Positions 12,390 through 23,307 of a stretch of DNA of 64,000 bases are shown piece by piece (position 1 is the stretch's first letter; every line of letters starts with the position of its first letter). The position numbers and the translations under genes were made by a program. The notes beneath the pieces were generated by a model, which was given only the letters and a program-made list of their open reading frames with translations, did not search any database and was not told the origin of the DNA. The stretch comes from Bromus sterilis (taxonomy: Eukaryota; Streptophyta; Magnoliopsida; Poales; Poaceae), in assembly GCA_950022295.1 (NCBI GenBank), contig OX465598.1, positions 114,125,001 through 114,189,000 on the forward strand, in the 5' to 3' direction.

Positions 12390-13251
12390 GAATTTAGCGT
12401 AAGCTAGTCTGCCTAAAATGGCATGATATGGGTTCTCGAGTTTTTACCACTTCAAAGGGTATGAGCTCGGAGCGGAAATTTTCGGCGTTTCCAAAATCCG
12501 TCTCCAGGTAGATCTTGCCTATCGGACATGCCAACTTGCCTGGGACTATTCCATGGAAAACGGTGTTGGAGGGTTGTAGCTGTTTTTGGGTCAGTCCCAT
12601 CCCGTGGAAAGTTTCGTAGTAAAGGATGTTGATGCTGCTTCCTCTGTCCATGAGTACTTTGTCAAGTATATATCCTCCAATTTGTGGAGAGACTACTAGA
12701 GCCAGAGCCCCGGGGTTATCCACCACCGGGGGGTGGTCATCCCTTGTCCAAGTGATTGGCTGTTCTGACCAATTAAGCCACCTAGGCCAAGCCGACTCTG
12801 CAGTCACAGCCATAGCGGCTCTTCGTTGCAGCTTCCTATCCCTCCGGCAACTGGTGGTGGTGAAAACGTGATATGCTTCACGGTCATGGAGTTGTTTCGG
12901 GTTTGATTGAAATCCAGCAAGCCCTAACTGATTTTGCTGGCCCGCTCCTCCGGGTCCTTGATGTTGAGGCATTGCGCCGGCTACTTGATAACCATGATTT
13001 TTGTTGTTACCGTTTTGGCCGGCTCCCCCACCTGACCCGGGAGGTCCGTGGTTCCCACGCCGTGCAAATTCTTTCATGAAATTGCCATCTTCCCAGGTGT
13101 GGCTGGCTGGGCGACCGGGTTTACTATGGGTTGCGCAAGGACTCTTCATAGTTGCTTCAAAGTTGTTTGGGAGAAAATTTCCTTTCGATTTGCGGTAGTT
13201 TTTGACCCCCTGCTTCTGTCTTTGGGAGCCGACATTTGTGTTGGCTACCAA
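12390..13251 (-). pseudogene. Gag nucleocapsid end and aspartic protease of the Tat element
   Basis: The front has a Gly/Gln/Asn-rich tail and a degraded Tat-type zinc motif (CATHSKPG...HTWEDG, where the last Cys is Gly). The back is the protease with DKVLMDRGSSINILY; the family normally has D-G/S-G-S, so the Arg is unusual, though the catalytic Asp is kept. It is followed by LACPIGKIYLETDFG. A frame change near 12440 breaks the link to RT. Confidence 0.75.
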
Positions 13252-13771
13252 GTCAGAAGTAGTCTGATCAAGTCGCCCCTTGGTTTGCTGATTCTGATTC
13301 TGGGATGTTTTGCCGCCGTTTTTGTTCTGGTCGGCTTTATCCTGTTAAGGGTCAGCATCCTTGGTTTTGTCAGACTCGGCATATTTGATAACCGCGTTCA
13401 TGAGCTCTCCTATATCCTTGACCGTCCTCTTGAGTCAGCCAAGCTTGTGCACTAGGGGCTCAAACTTGTAGTTCCTTTCCAAGACAATGACGGTTGTTTG
13501 GGCAGTGATAGTGTTCGAGGAGTGGATTATTTCTGCTACCCGTCGTGCCCAACTCAGGGTCGACTCTCCTTCCTTCTGGACACAATGCTCCAAGTCAACG
13601 ATTGTGGTAGCTCGCCGACAAGTGCCTTGGAAGTTCTTGATGAACTTTTCCTTGAGATCCGCCAAGGAGGTGATAGAGTTTTCTGGGAGATTTTTGAACC
13701 ATGTGCGAGCAGGCCCTTCCAACATCATTGTGAGGTAACGGGCGCAAACTCCTTCGCTGGCTTGTAACATG
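13252..13771 (-). pseudogene. Gag capsid region of the Tat element, truncated
   Basis: Minus-strand fragment with the Retrotrans_gag signature MLEGPARTWFKNLPENSI and LKEKFIKNFQGT, then the WARRVAEII segment, with a stop at 13435 before the C-terminal part (LKRTVKDIGELMNAVIKYAE). The N-terminus is removed by the Copia LTR that begins at 13772. Confidence 0.82.
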
Positions 13772-14718
13772 TGAAAGGACCACGATGTCGCCTAGAGGGG
13801 GTGAATAGGCGTTTTAAACCTTTTATGGATTTTTTAATATCCGGATGCGGAAATAAACTAAGCGGATACTTAACAAGCACAAATCCTTAATATACTAGGC
13901 TCAACTAGGTGCAACAACAACTTTATTCTAAACAATATGAACACAATAATGATACTAGTAGGCACAAGTAAGTTACACAAACTTACACAAGATATATATC
14001 ACAAGATGTGGATATGTGAGATACAATAATATACCAATTCACACGAGGAACAATATGGAACAATAGTAGCACGTATGAATTGCGGAGTATAATGTGTTGG
14101 CCTAAAACAATCACTATGATATGATAGCCAACACAATATAATGAGGACAACAAGATATAGTGAATGCAAGGTCAAATGAACAAAGTAAACCACACGTAGT
14201 GAGCTAGGGTTAGAGATAACCGTAGACTCGGAGACGAGGATGTATCCCGATGGTCACTTCCTTGGAGGGAAGCTACTCACCGTTTGGAGAGAGAGGGTGT
14301 TACCACAAAGGCACACCAACGCCACGAAGGCTCACCCTATTCCCCTTGAGATATCACCACGAAGGCGATTCCCAACCACTAGTGGTAGACCTTGAGGCGG
14401 CCTCCAAACCTTCACAAAATTTCCGGGGGGAAAATCACAAGTTGATTCCTCACCGGAGCACTCCTACCGCCTAGGAGTCTCCAACCTCCAAGAGTAACAA
14501 GATCAAGGGGGAAATGCTCAAGACTTGCTCAAATCGCGAATTCCATTGGTCAAAAGAGGGAGAGGGAGTGGATCTATCAATGCGTGAAATCTCTCTCAAG
14601 AAATCTCACAGATCTCTTTGGGATCTAGGATTTGGTGTAGGAGAAAGAAGAGGGAGCCTTTTAGGGTTCTGTGTGTTTGGAATGAAGTGCTCAACCCTCA
14701 CCCGGAGTGGGTGAGGGG

Positions 14719-14726
14719 TATTTATA
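14719..14726 (-). promoter_or_regulatory. TATA box of the Copia LTR
   Basis: TATAAATA on the minus strand within CTATAAATACCCC. It lies about 45 bp downstream (minus-strand sense) of the palindrome cluster and upstream of the leader part of the LTR. Confidence 0.65.
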
Positions 14727-14769
14727 GTACACACGAGAACTAGCCGTTTGGTGCAGATCTGGAGCATCC

Positions 14770-15079
14770 CGGACGGTCCGAGGACCAAGTCGGACGGTCT
14801 GGGACAAGCCCGGACGGTCTGACATAGATCCCGGACGTCCGAGAAAGTCAACGGGTAGTAATCCAGTGAATAAGGCCATGGGCGACGACCCGGTCGGACC
14901 GTCCGGGGTTCATCCCGAACCGTCGGGGCATAGCTCGGACCGTCCGACATGCAACCCGGACCGTCCGACAAGGGCATAAAACCCACTGGACTCGGGTGCC
15001 CATGTTCGGACCATCCAACTTCGAACCCGGACCGTCCGAGCAATGCCCGGACCGTCCGATATCGAGCCCGGACCGTCCG
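14770..15079. repeat. Cluster of 12 CGGAC-N-GTCCG palindromes
   Basis: Exact CGGACCGTCCG at 14895, 14936, 14957, 15028, 15048 and 15069; exact CGGACGGTCCG at 14770; degenerate copies at 14791, 14811, 14832 (centre base lost), 14916 and 15007. Five-base arms surround one central base. The central base is G in the three left copies that keep it and C in the right-hand copies. The cluster covers about 40-350 bp upstream of the LTR TATA box. Conserved palindromes in LTR promoters are a described Sirevirus feature. Confidence 0.9.
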
Positions 15080-16426
15080 ACCATAGGAAAGTCAGCAGGA
15101 ACCCAGAACTGAAACATGCATAACTTTTACATACGAACTCCGATTTTGCTGATCCTGGGCTTATTTTAAAGCTGTTGATAAGCTCAAGATCCTCACATAG
15201 ATAAACACCCGAGATAAGCCAAAATTGAAGATGCAAAGTATGTAAAGGATATGCCATAGAATTTGAGAAATGAGTTGGCTTTGGATTACCCTTTTTTGTA
15301 TAAAGGATAGGAGTGGAATTGAGTTAGGAATTGTTGACTTGAGCAAGTCCATTACTAAACCCCTTTGATCCCGTATTAATAGTGCGGGATTCCTATAACT
15401 AAAGAATAATAAAAGAACTATACTATAGCTTCCGGAAATCCATTCTTGAGCATGTATCATTTTCGATGGTCAATGATCCACGACACAATACCTTTGACTT
15501 GAGCGTTCCACTTGAGCTTGATGATGGGGTCAAGCTTGGCTCAAGATGTACATGCAATATTGGTCACATAAATCGGTGAAGACTTCATTAGTATCCTCGT
15601 AGGTCATGAGGAAAGCTTTGCATTATATGCCATCTTCACATGTGCCACCACGTGATCATCCGCAAGCTTCAAGCATGTAATCCTCTGAGATGCATATCTT
15701 GAACTTGATCTTGTATAACTTGATGACCATTACACTTGATGTCATCATCTCATGGGCACTTGTGATCTTTCTCTTGATGCATTCCCATGAGAATCACCTA
15801 TCCCTCAAAGATATAGAAATACATCGTATGGGTTAGAACTCAAAGCACAATTGACAATTTCTTACCATGCCACAAGATCCCATGTGGTACATAAGTATGC
15901 TAGAGTGTTGACCATCAAGAATTCAATATTTCATCTTTATCTTGGTCAACATTCATCTTTACTCCATGATCAAGTGGTGTCCAGTCCAAAAGACACATGA
16001 CAGATATATTGCGCGAATTATTGAGTCCTTATGATGACCTCAAATGGAAAAGTGTTCAACATGAATATTCTCAGTCTTGTTGAGGAGAATGACTTTGCTC
16101 CTTGAATCATCTTAATCCGAGGTTGTAATCAGCACATGAGACCCAAAAACTGATCTTCAATTGATTGTATTCATTGCCAAATCATCTATTCTTCTTATCA
16201 TTATCCATGGGACAACCATCCATAGATCCATGAAGCCATTGTTGCTTTATTGGAATCATCATTCATTACCAAGCCACAATGGATATATTTGTGTTTATGA
16301 ACAATGTTCTTCATGCATTGCCTATGTAACTTTCCTTCAAATATATATATATCTCAATGCAAATATTAGTCCATAAGGATTGTCATTAATTACCAAAACC
16401 ACACATGGGGACTACATGTACTTTCA

Positions 16427-17211
16427 ATCTCCCCCATTTTGGTAGTTGATGACAATCTCAGTAAGAGGGTTTATATAATGAATATTCAAACAAGCATGCA
16501 ACTTATCCAAGGATAAATTGTATACTTGGGTTCTTTTGATAGAATAAAGTAACACAAAGTTACTTTATGTTATCCGCACTGGTTATACTAGCATCAAAAT
16601 ACTACATAAGAATTTGATGTTAGTAGAACCATAATATATAGAGAAAACTCCCCCACAATGTATGCATGTGTGAATGAACTTGAATTTCATTGCATATGTT
16701 GACCATGTTGAAGTTTACTCTATATGCGTAGCTCATTCATGCCATAACCATATATAACACTAATAGATATGCATGAATGACCTCAACCACTAAACTCCCA
16801 CTAAACCCTCTAAAATTCTCCCCCATTGGCAACAAATGCCAAAATGGAAGGAAAGATCTAGAGAAACCCATATGGTATGAGACCACCATAATGTGTGCAT
16901 ATGACAAGTTATGAGTCAAATCAAATGCACATATTCTATAAGGAACACATGGAGAAGCTCAACCTTAAGTGGGGATCAATATAAGGTAGCAAGGGACAAA
17001 GATATGAAAATAAGAATTAGACATATGAGGAATACATTAACACACATGAGTGCAAAAGGAATATGCAAGACATACAAGCACTCACATAACACCCTTCTAC
17101 CGAATCCACCAAAGAAACATCAATGAAAAAACTAAGTGGTCAGCAATGGGTAGATGATATCAAGGGAATATATTAACTTTCTGATGTATATAAGTTCCTA
17201 AGTGGCAATAC
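16427..17211 (-). other. 3' interior of the Sirevirus-like Copia element
   Basis: Contains the purine tract next to the LTR and a second CTCCCCCATTGGCAACAAATG segment near 16820. No credible ORF. The last five bases, AATAC, are the target duplication of the young element. Confidence 0.6.
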
Positions 17212-18499
17212 TGTTAGACCAAGTATGTGATCAGAGGGGGAGGGGGTGAATGATCACTTCAAATTTTCACATGAAACTTTGAAGTGAAGCATAACATCGC
17301 AGCCGAAACTATTTAACAGGAAGGAATTCATAGAAGCAGAACGAAATCGAAGCAGAACATAGCGAATCAAAAGCATCGAATCAATTGCATCGAAGCATAA
17401 CTCTGAAGCAATTGACAAACAGAGTGTAAGTGCGGAAAGTAAAACGAACTCTTGACTCGGCGATGTTTGTTCGACCAGTTCACACTCTGCAAAGTGCTAC
17501 GTCTGGTTGGAGGGACTTGTGATTGAACACAGGAGCTAACCTCTCTCCGTCCATATCTCCACTGCACCAAACTCCTTGAGCTTGGTCAGTTCTTCACTCT
17601 TGGTTGATAATTGAGGAAATCACCGAAACCTTTGACAAACTGGACTTCGAGGCGACAATAACTCTTCGCTCTCTGAAGAACAACTCTCTAACCGTCTAGG
17701 AGAATTGCAGTTCTCCAAGATAACAAGGCTAGCAAACTTCTTCCTAAGTCATAATGAATCAACTCAGATCAGTAGGACTTATGCTTCGGTGGATGGGTTT
17801 GTGATGAGCTTCGGTGGGGTTGCTCTCTTTCTCTTTCCTCTGCAGGAATTCAAACGTGGAGCAGCCACCCGGCCAATGAGGGCGGGGGTGGGGTATTTAT
17901 AGGCAGCAATCCCAAGGTGCGAAATGACTGAAGTGACCCGATGTGACAGCTTGACACCTGTCCCCAACGGTCATATTTCCAATCAATGCGCAACTTTACT
18001 TGCGGTCCAAGTAAAGCTGACTCACGGACTTGGTTCTGCTTCAGAAGCCGAAAGAACAAAGTCTTCGCTGGTGAAGCATTACCTAGCTCACATGAGATTT
18101 CTTCGGTTCAGGTTTCTCATTGGTTTCGATTTGATCTGAGTCTTTTCATCAAAACCTTCGGAGTACATTTGCTAAACCCCTCTTGATAGTACGGTTTTTC
18201 CTATGACTCAAAGAAGTAAGAAGAACTACGCAAAAACAACTAAGTCTTGCGCCATCTTGATCAACTTCTTCGATAGGATGTGCTTCAGGATTCCTTATCT
18301 TTTTAGGGGTCGACATCCGTGATGTGCTTCGCTCCAGAGGATATGCTTCGGTAACTGAGTAAATCTTCGTTGAAGCTTTATCACCAACCTATAACTTCAG
18401 GAACCTAACCATCTGTTTCACACTAGAAAACTTGTTAGTTCCTCTACCGTTTTGACCAACAATATCCAAAACTCATGAGGGTATAACTTTGCTCTTACA
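17212..18499 (-). repeat. 3' LTR of the young Copia element (1,288 bp)
   Basis: Plus strand begins TGTTAGACCAAG and ends GCTCTTACA. It repeats at an offset of 12,727 bases as 29939-31226. The pentamer CTTCG/CGAAG occurs about 13 times, several times more than chance. Confidence 0.97.
17894..17901 (-). promoter_or_regulatory. TATA box of the young Copia LTR
   Basis: TATAAATA on the minus strand within CTATAAATACCCC, with a CATTGG (CCAAT-type) motif some 20 bp away. The identical site in the 5' LTR is at 30621-30628 and would drive the genomic transcript. Confidence 0.65.
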
Positions 18500-18514
18500 A
18501 TCTCCCCCTTTTTG
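18500..18514 (-). other. Polypurine tract of the young Copia element
   Basis: AAAAAGGGGGAGAT on the minus strand immediately precedes the TGTAAGAGC start of the 3' LTR. From here to the third ORF stop (19033) is about 520 bp with no gene that I can see. Confidence 0.85.
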
Positions 18515-19032
18515 GACTATTGTTGACAAAACAGGCATCGATAGAAAGATATGGAATTTGAATTTGAGTTGAGAGCAAACTCTAAGATATGAAGCTTTTG
18601 ACTCCCCCTGAATGCAAGCATCGAAGATTTATAATCGAAGTGAATGCTTGTCGAAGAATAACTTCAATGGGAAGCCTGACTTATATCGTAGCGAATCAAT
18701 TGCATACTGAAATGATTTGTCTTGAAGCATATGCAATCATCCAATGACCTGTGAACTTAAGGAAAATAACCACCTGCAAGATAAATATAGGAGAGCAGCT
18801 TGCAAGCACGGGGTTATTAACATATACAAGGATAAAACAGTTCACAACCGAAGTAAAACGTTAAGATACAACCCAATCGAAGTAAATGGAAAGTTTGTCG
18901 AATCTTAACACACGCAAAATCAAATCGAATCAAAACCCTAAACCCCGCAGCGAATCTAAACTCAATCGATGCTACTTTCTCCCCCTTTTTGTCAAGAATT
19001 GGACAAAAGGTTGATAGGCAGATCGAGAGCAT

Positions 19033-22000
19033 TTAAGCGTTAGCTGCACCCCTGGGACCCTGCAGAAAGTCTTCGCCTGACGAAGATTCATCTCCTGAAG
19101 TATCGCCTTCGGTCGAAGCTGGTGAGTCGTCCTCGTCGAAGTCGATCGGCGCTTGAAGCAATTCAAGATCGCTGTCGTTGAGGGGATCGTCTTCATGCTT
19201 CGACGTGTGGGAGTCTTCATCGGAAAAAGTATCCGGGCGAATCTGTTCTGCATGGTTGACGAATAACACTTCTTCGATCTTTTCCAGCGGAGGGATCTTG
19301 GGGTTGGGGCGGTCAACAGAATCATTCCTTGAAAAGTTTCGCTGTAAGTGAGGATATTCCTTGAATATACGGTCAGCTTGCAATTTCTTCACTGAGTTGA
19401 ACTTTCTGAGTCCTTTCCAAGAATGACGCTTCAATACCTTCAGGTATTGGTTGTTGTTCATAGCAATGTTTCCAACTCTGTTGATCTCATCAGATAGATG
19501 TTGCATCTGACGCTGATTGCCTTCGATGAAATTTTCTAGCAACTGAGTATTCCGAATGGCAACCTCGAAGTGATACACTTCCTTCTGGTAACGCTTCGAC
19601 ATGTTGCGCTCATTTATGTGCTGTCTGACTCCTACATATGTTGCAAAGGGGTCATTTGGCCGCCTGAAGATGTTCATAGTATCGCGGACCGGAGGACAGA
19701 ACAGCTTCGGGTGATGCTTCGCTGTGAATTCTTCACTGCGTCCATGGTTGCAAATGGCTTGCAGCCAAGGAGCATATGGCTTCAGTTGATTGACCACTTC
19801 TGCAGCTTGTACCATGTAGCGAAGAAAACAGTCTTCGAAGTCAAACACAAGTCCATGGGTGAGCTTCATAAGAGCATGACGAGTTGGATAATGTATGTTT
19901 GATTCTTCATTCGCTGTACTGAGAGGCATCAGAGAGTTTGACAGAATATAGAACCATGTCTTGGAATTGAAGACCAGATGCTTCGGGCGAATGTTTTCTG
20001 GCATGTGATCTCCAGTGACTTCGGGATCCAATAAAGATGCGAATTCAGCTTCGGTGGGATCCGGTAACATGTGAACCTTTGCAAGTTTGCCAGTGTGTCT
20101 TGGAATGTTCACAATTTCCATGAATTCTTCGGAGTACATCCTGAAGATTTTCCCTTGAATCATCCATTCAAGAATCCAAGTGCTAGTGTCATCTGGAGTT
20201 CCAGATACATAGAGTGTGGCATAGAATTGCTTCACTAGCTCGGAGTTGAATGGTGTTTCCATTGCAAATAATCCTGTCAGGTTCTGAGATTCAATGGTTT
20301 CAACTATGTTCTGGAAGCATGTTGCGGCATTTAGACTATGCAAATCCAAGTACTTGTGCCTGAACAGAATTCCTTTCTGGCAGTAAAGCTTCGTGTATAG
20401 GATTTGTTGTTCAGCTGTCCAGAAACGAAGGTCATGAGCAGTTCTTGGTGATTCATATGGACTTGTGCCAAAGAATCTAAGCTTCTTGCGATGAACTTCA
20501 ATATCGAACTCAGGACCGTGCCTTGAAGAAGTTCCTTCTCCCATGAAAATGGGAAAAGTCTCTCTGGGGTAGAGTGAGTCCAACTGGGTGTCTTGAGCAG
20601 GAATACAATGCCTTCGGGCATCTGCGATTCGCCTCGGCGGTTGAGTGACGATTGCCAACTCATTGGCTTCGGCCTCTGCTTCGACATCAGCTTCGGCACG
20701 TCCAGCTTGCACTTGGGATTCTTCTTCTTTTTCTTCGGACTCCTCAGCAGAGTGAGCTGAAGAGTAATCTTTGTCAGGAGTGGCTTGACGGGGTGGAGAT
20801 GGTTGTGGAGCAAAATTGTCTTGAGCGGACGGTTGTGGAGCAGGTTGAGGTGGAGGTGGAGTTACTTCGGGGGCGGATGGCTTCGATGAAGGTTTGCCAA
20901 GATTGATTATTTTGCATCGTGGGGGCGATGCCTTTCTTGGTGCTTTCTTGGCAGGGTGGGAGCTAACTTCATCAACTTCTTCGGTGTCAGCAATCAGTCG
21001 TCTCTTCCTAGGTTGCAGCTTTGGAAGAGGCGAAGCTAATTGTTGGATCATGGCTTCGCGCTTCTTGGAGTCAAGCGCCATGACCGAAGCATTATGCGAT
21101 TTGCAGCATTCTTCGATAGCGGATTTCAGCTTGTCTTGAAAAATTTGAAGATTCTGCTTGGTTTTCTCATTGACAGCAGCAATTTTCTGTGAAGCAGCAG
21201 TCGCTTCGCTCTTGAAATCCTCATCAGATTCTGCATCAGCTTTCTTCTGAAATTTCAGGATCTTTGCAGTTTCTGATCTGTTCCTTGAATGCAGATCTCT
21301 CAGCTGATTGTACAAAGTTTCGACCATTGCTGAAAGATTGGGTGAGATATATGTATTTCCAATATCCACAGAGTGAGGATGAATTGCTTCAGCAAGCTTG
21401 AAATATGTCTGGCACAGACCCAGACAGTCCCACAGTTCGCCTTCCCTAGCATCTGGAAAGTTGTGCTCACTGTGTTCAGCTTCAGCTTGGGCTTCGGGGA
21501 CAGGAGGTGCGACTGGCTTCGGGGGAATTTCCTTCGGCGCCATGTCCACAGCGGCTTCCTTTTGAGCAGCCCTGGCAGCTTTCTCTGCCTTCTTCGTGCG
21601 AAGAATATCGAGTTGAGCTTTGCGTTTGGCTTCAGCTTCAGCAAGTTGTTTGGCTTCGGCGGCTGCCTTAGCATCTTGAGCTTTAGCTTCAGCTAGCTTG
21701 CGCTTCGCTTCAGCTTGCTGGTTCGCCTCTGCCAGCTCCTTCCTTTGCTTCTCTAGATCAGCTGCTTCTCTATCAGCTTTCTCTTTCTCTTTTGCTTCTC
21801 TCTCAGCCTTAGCTTTGGCTTGAGCTTCGGCGTGCAGACGTTCAGCTTCGATGAGGTCTCTTTCCCTCAATTCAACTTCAGACAATTTCTTCGTGCCAAC
21901 CTGGGCAAACGTCTGACCAGGCTTAGCCACAGTTGTCTTTGGCTTCGAAGCTTTAACAGGCTCTTGAGCTTTGGCTTCGGGCACAGCAGCCGGCTTAGCA

Positions 22001-22929
22001 ACGGGCATTGCCTTCGGGTCATGCCGTTCCTTGGTCCTCTGCTCGGATGTAACAGGACGGCGGGGAGGCTTAGACGACAAGGGTGCCTCGACCACCAGGT
22101 TCGTCAAGTCAATGTTCCTCTTTGGAGCAGGAGGTTCTGAAGGTTCTTGGAACTTAACGCCTTTGGGAGTAGTCGGCTTCGCTCCAGCCTTCTTCTTCAG
22201 AGGCTTCTTAAATAGCATCTTCTTGGGACTAGGGGGAATGGGTGAGTGTTCTGACTCATCATCAGCTTCATCAGCTGGATCTTCTTCAAAGGAGTCTTCG
22301 ATATGAGCAGCTGGTTCAGCTTCGTCATCGGCTTCGTGTTCAGCCTCCTCATCTGTAGCAGGAGGGGGTGAATCACTAAGCTTCCGAAGCTTTCGCCTCT
22401 TCTTAGGCTTCGATGGTTCAGCATCATCAAGTCCAGCAGCTGCAAGAGCTTTTGCTTTCTTCTCTTCGCGGATTCTCTTCTTCTCAGCCAAAATGGCAAG
22501 TCTTTCTTGCTCTTCAGGATAATCATCAGGTGTTTTGAGTGTGTTAGGGTGAGGAACAGCCGGAGGCTTCGGGTAGTACTTCGATCTGTTGGCTTCGGTG
22601 TACTGAGCACACATGACTGTTGTGTATCTGTAAGGGGGACTGAATGCGAATTGCATCGCCCACTTCCAGGATGGAATGCTCTTGTACTTATACCAACGAA
22701 CAACCCAATATCTGCGAATCCTTTGCAGTCTCGTTTTTCTATCATTATCTGATTCCTCAGGAGGGGTATCATATCCCATTCTGATGCGAATAGCTTCGGG
22801 AATTCCTCTGGCATTATTGACTTCCTTTGTTTTGCCTCCCTTGCCTTTCTGCTTCGGTGGCTCTGGAAAATTCTCAAGTCCATCAACAATAGGGGACTCA
22901 TTTCCTATGGCAGCCTCTTCGTCAGACAT
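19033..22929 (-). CDS. Third ORF of the Copia element: 1,298-aa nuclear-type coiled-coil protein
   Basis: Uninterrupted ORF between pol and the 3' LTR, where some Sireviruses carry a so-called env-like gene. I see no signal peptide or membrane segment, so an envelope role is unlikely. Residues 60-120 form an aromatic/basic block (RYWVVRWYKYK, SWKWAMQFAF); 176-184 KKRRKLRKL and about 640 PRKRRL look like nuclear signals; 190-230 are acidic; 350-465 are Ala/Glu/Lys-rich, probably a long coiled coil; 500-630 are helical; 690-720 are Pro-rich. Residues 885-1060 (ELVKQFYATLYV, then EWMIQGKIFRMYSEEF) resemble the 'putative plant transposon protein' domain. The C-terminus is acidic and Ser-rich. The biochemical function is unknown. 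The ATG directly follows a splice-acceptor-like site. Confidence 0.85.
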   Translation of the reverse strand: MSDEEAAIGNESPIVDGLENFPEPPKQKGKGGKTKEVNNARGIPEAIRIRMGYDTPPEESDNDRKTRLQRIRRYWVVRWYKYKSIPSWKWAMQFAFSPPYRYTTVMCAQYTEANRSKYYPKPPAVPHPNTLKTPDDYPEEQERLAILAEKKRIREEKKAKALAAAGLDDAEPSKPKKRRKLRKLSDSPPPATDEEAEHEADDEAEPAAHIEDSFEEDPADEADDESEHSPIPPSPKKMLFKKPLKKKAGAKPTTPKGVKFQEPSEPPAPKRNIDLTNLVVEAPLSSKPPRRPVTSEQRTKERHDPKAMPVAKPAAVPEAKAQEPVKASKPKTTVAKPGQTFAQVGTKKLSEVELRERDLIEAERLHAEAQAKAKAEREAKEKEKADREAADLEKQRKELAEANQQAEAKRKLAEAKAQDAKAAAEAKQLAEAEAKRKAQLDILRTKKAEKAARAAQKEAAVDMAPKEIPPKPVAPPVPEAQAEAEHSEHNFPDAREGELWDCLGLCQTYFKLAEAIHPHSVDIGNTYISPNLSAMVETLYNQLRDLHSRNRSETAKILKFQKKADAESDEDFKSEATAASQKIAAVNEKTKQNLQIFQDKLKSAIEECCKSHNASVMALDSKKREAMIQQLASPLPKLQPRKRRLIADTEEVDEVSSHPAKKAPRKASPPRCKIINLGKPSSKPSAPEVTPPPPQPAPQPSAQDNFAPQPSPPRQATPDKDYSSAHSAEESEEKEEESQVQAGRAEADVEAEAEANELAIVTQPPRRIADARRHCIPAQDTQLDSLYPRETFPIFMGEGTSSRHGPEFDIEVHRKKLRFFGTSPYESPRTAHDLRFWTAEQQILYTKLYCQKGILFRHKYLDLHSLNAATCFQNIVETIESQNLTGLFAMETPFNSELVKQFYATLYVSGTPDDTSTWILEWMIQGKIFRMYSEEFMEIVNIPRHTGKLAKVHMLPDPTEAEFASLLDPEVTGDHMPENIRPKHLVFNSKTWFYILSNSLMPLSTANEESNIHYPTRHALMKLTHGLVFDFEDCFLRYMVQAAEVVNQLKPYAPWLQAICNHGRSEEFTAKHHPKLFCPPVRDTMNIFRRPNDPFATYVGVRQHINERNMSKRYQKEVYHFEVAIRNTQLLENFIEGNQRQMQHLSDEINRVGNIAMNNNQYLKVLKRHSWKGLRKFNSVKKLQADRIFKEYPHLQRNFSRNDSVDRPNPKIPPLEKIEEVLFVNHAEQIRPDTFSDEDSHTSKHEDDPLNDSDLELLQAPIDFDEDDSPASTEGDTSGDESSSGEDFLQGPRGAANA

Positions 22930-22930
22930 C

Positions 22931-23307
22931 CTGTGAATGGAATCATAGACAAGAGGGAAACAAAGAAGGGGAATGAATAAGCACAGGCAATGGTTTCGAC
23001 CAAAACAAAATCAATTTTGATAGGAGCCCACATCAATCTTAGATTGGTTGCAACTTCTCTGTATGAATTTGGCTAGAACAAGTCGAAAAACGAGAGCTAA
23101 CGCAATCCAGAGCAGAGAACGAACCGAATCGTATCCACTGACCTGAGAGGATGGGATAGCTTTGATGCTAAGAACAACTTTCCCAAGATGTAAAGATCAG
23201 CAAGGATCAAACAGCCCTAGAACAGAAAACAAAACCCTAACAAACTCAGATCCAAACCCTAGATGAAGAACATGGAGAGACAGATAGGATCCGAGGGCAA
23301 TGCGTAC
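22931..23307 (-). promoter_or_regulatory. Candidate leader intron(s) upstream of the third ORF
   Basis: On the minus strand an acceptor with a pyrimidine-rich tract (CCCCTTCTTTGTTTCCCTCTT ... TTCACAG) ends at 22931, one base before the ATG. Possible donors are CAG|GTCAGT at 23142 (212-nt intron) and AGG|GTACGC at 23307 (377 nt, or 165 nt if spliced to the CTCTCAG acceptor at 23143). The segment is T-rich (TTAGGGTTTTGTTTTCTGTT), while the sequence upstream is GC-rich, as in plant 5' UTR exons and introns. Splicing is inferred, not shown. Confidence 0.55.

Larger units (their letters stand above)
1..13771 (-). mobile_element. Tat/Retand-type Ty3/Gypsy retrotransposon, decayed, 5' part missing
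   Basis: Read on the minus strand the order is gag, protease, RT, RNase H, a second RNase H, integrase, then a repeat-rich 3' region running off the window. The second RNase H between pol RNase H and integrase (motif FDGS near 10620) is the known hallmark of the Tat lineage (Ogre/Retand, as in rice RIRE2 and maize Grande). Element A (2393-9999) sits inside the integrase, and removing it makes the coding frame continuous across the GATGG duplication. The gag is cut at 13771 by a Copia LTR, and the 5' LTR and gag N-terminus are not in the window. Many single stops interrupt pol, several where TGG or CAG is expected (C-to-T changes), so this is an old dead copy. Confidence 0.85.
13772..16426 (-). 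repeat. 3' LTR of the Sirevirus-like Copia element (2,655 bp)
   Basis: Starts TGAAAGGACCACGATGTCGCC and ends ACTTTCA, a 6-bp terminal inverted repeat TGAAAG/CTTTCA. There is no partner copy in the window, so the ends rest on the TG...CA termini and the adjacent purine tract at 16427-16440. It contains a TATA box and a cluster of palindromes. Confidence 0.75.
13772..17211 (-). mobile_element. Sirevirus-like Copia element, left part (3' LTR and 3' interior)
   Basis: A 2,655-bp LTR (13772-16426) is followed by 785 bp of interior, interrupted at 17212 by the young Copia element, and resumed at 31232. The purine tract AAAATGGGGGAGAT on the minus strand adjoins the LTR, so this is the 3' end of a minus-strand element. 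Bases 13767-13771 (ACATG) would be its target duplication, but the matching right end, pol and 5' LTR are absent. Confidence 0.7.

Noticed and set aside
14001..16400. Possible CRISPR-like array from the regularly spaced CGGACCGTCCG motifs
   Set aside because: Spacing is irregular (about 20-60 bp), units are 11-bp palindromes, and the setting is a plant LTR promoter.
20331..22901. Other-frame minus-strand ORFs (for example 234 codons at 22197-22901) inside the third ORF
   Set aside because: Shadows of the 1,298-aa frame; they inherit openness from its biased codons and have no independent start or motif.
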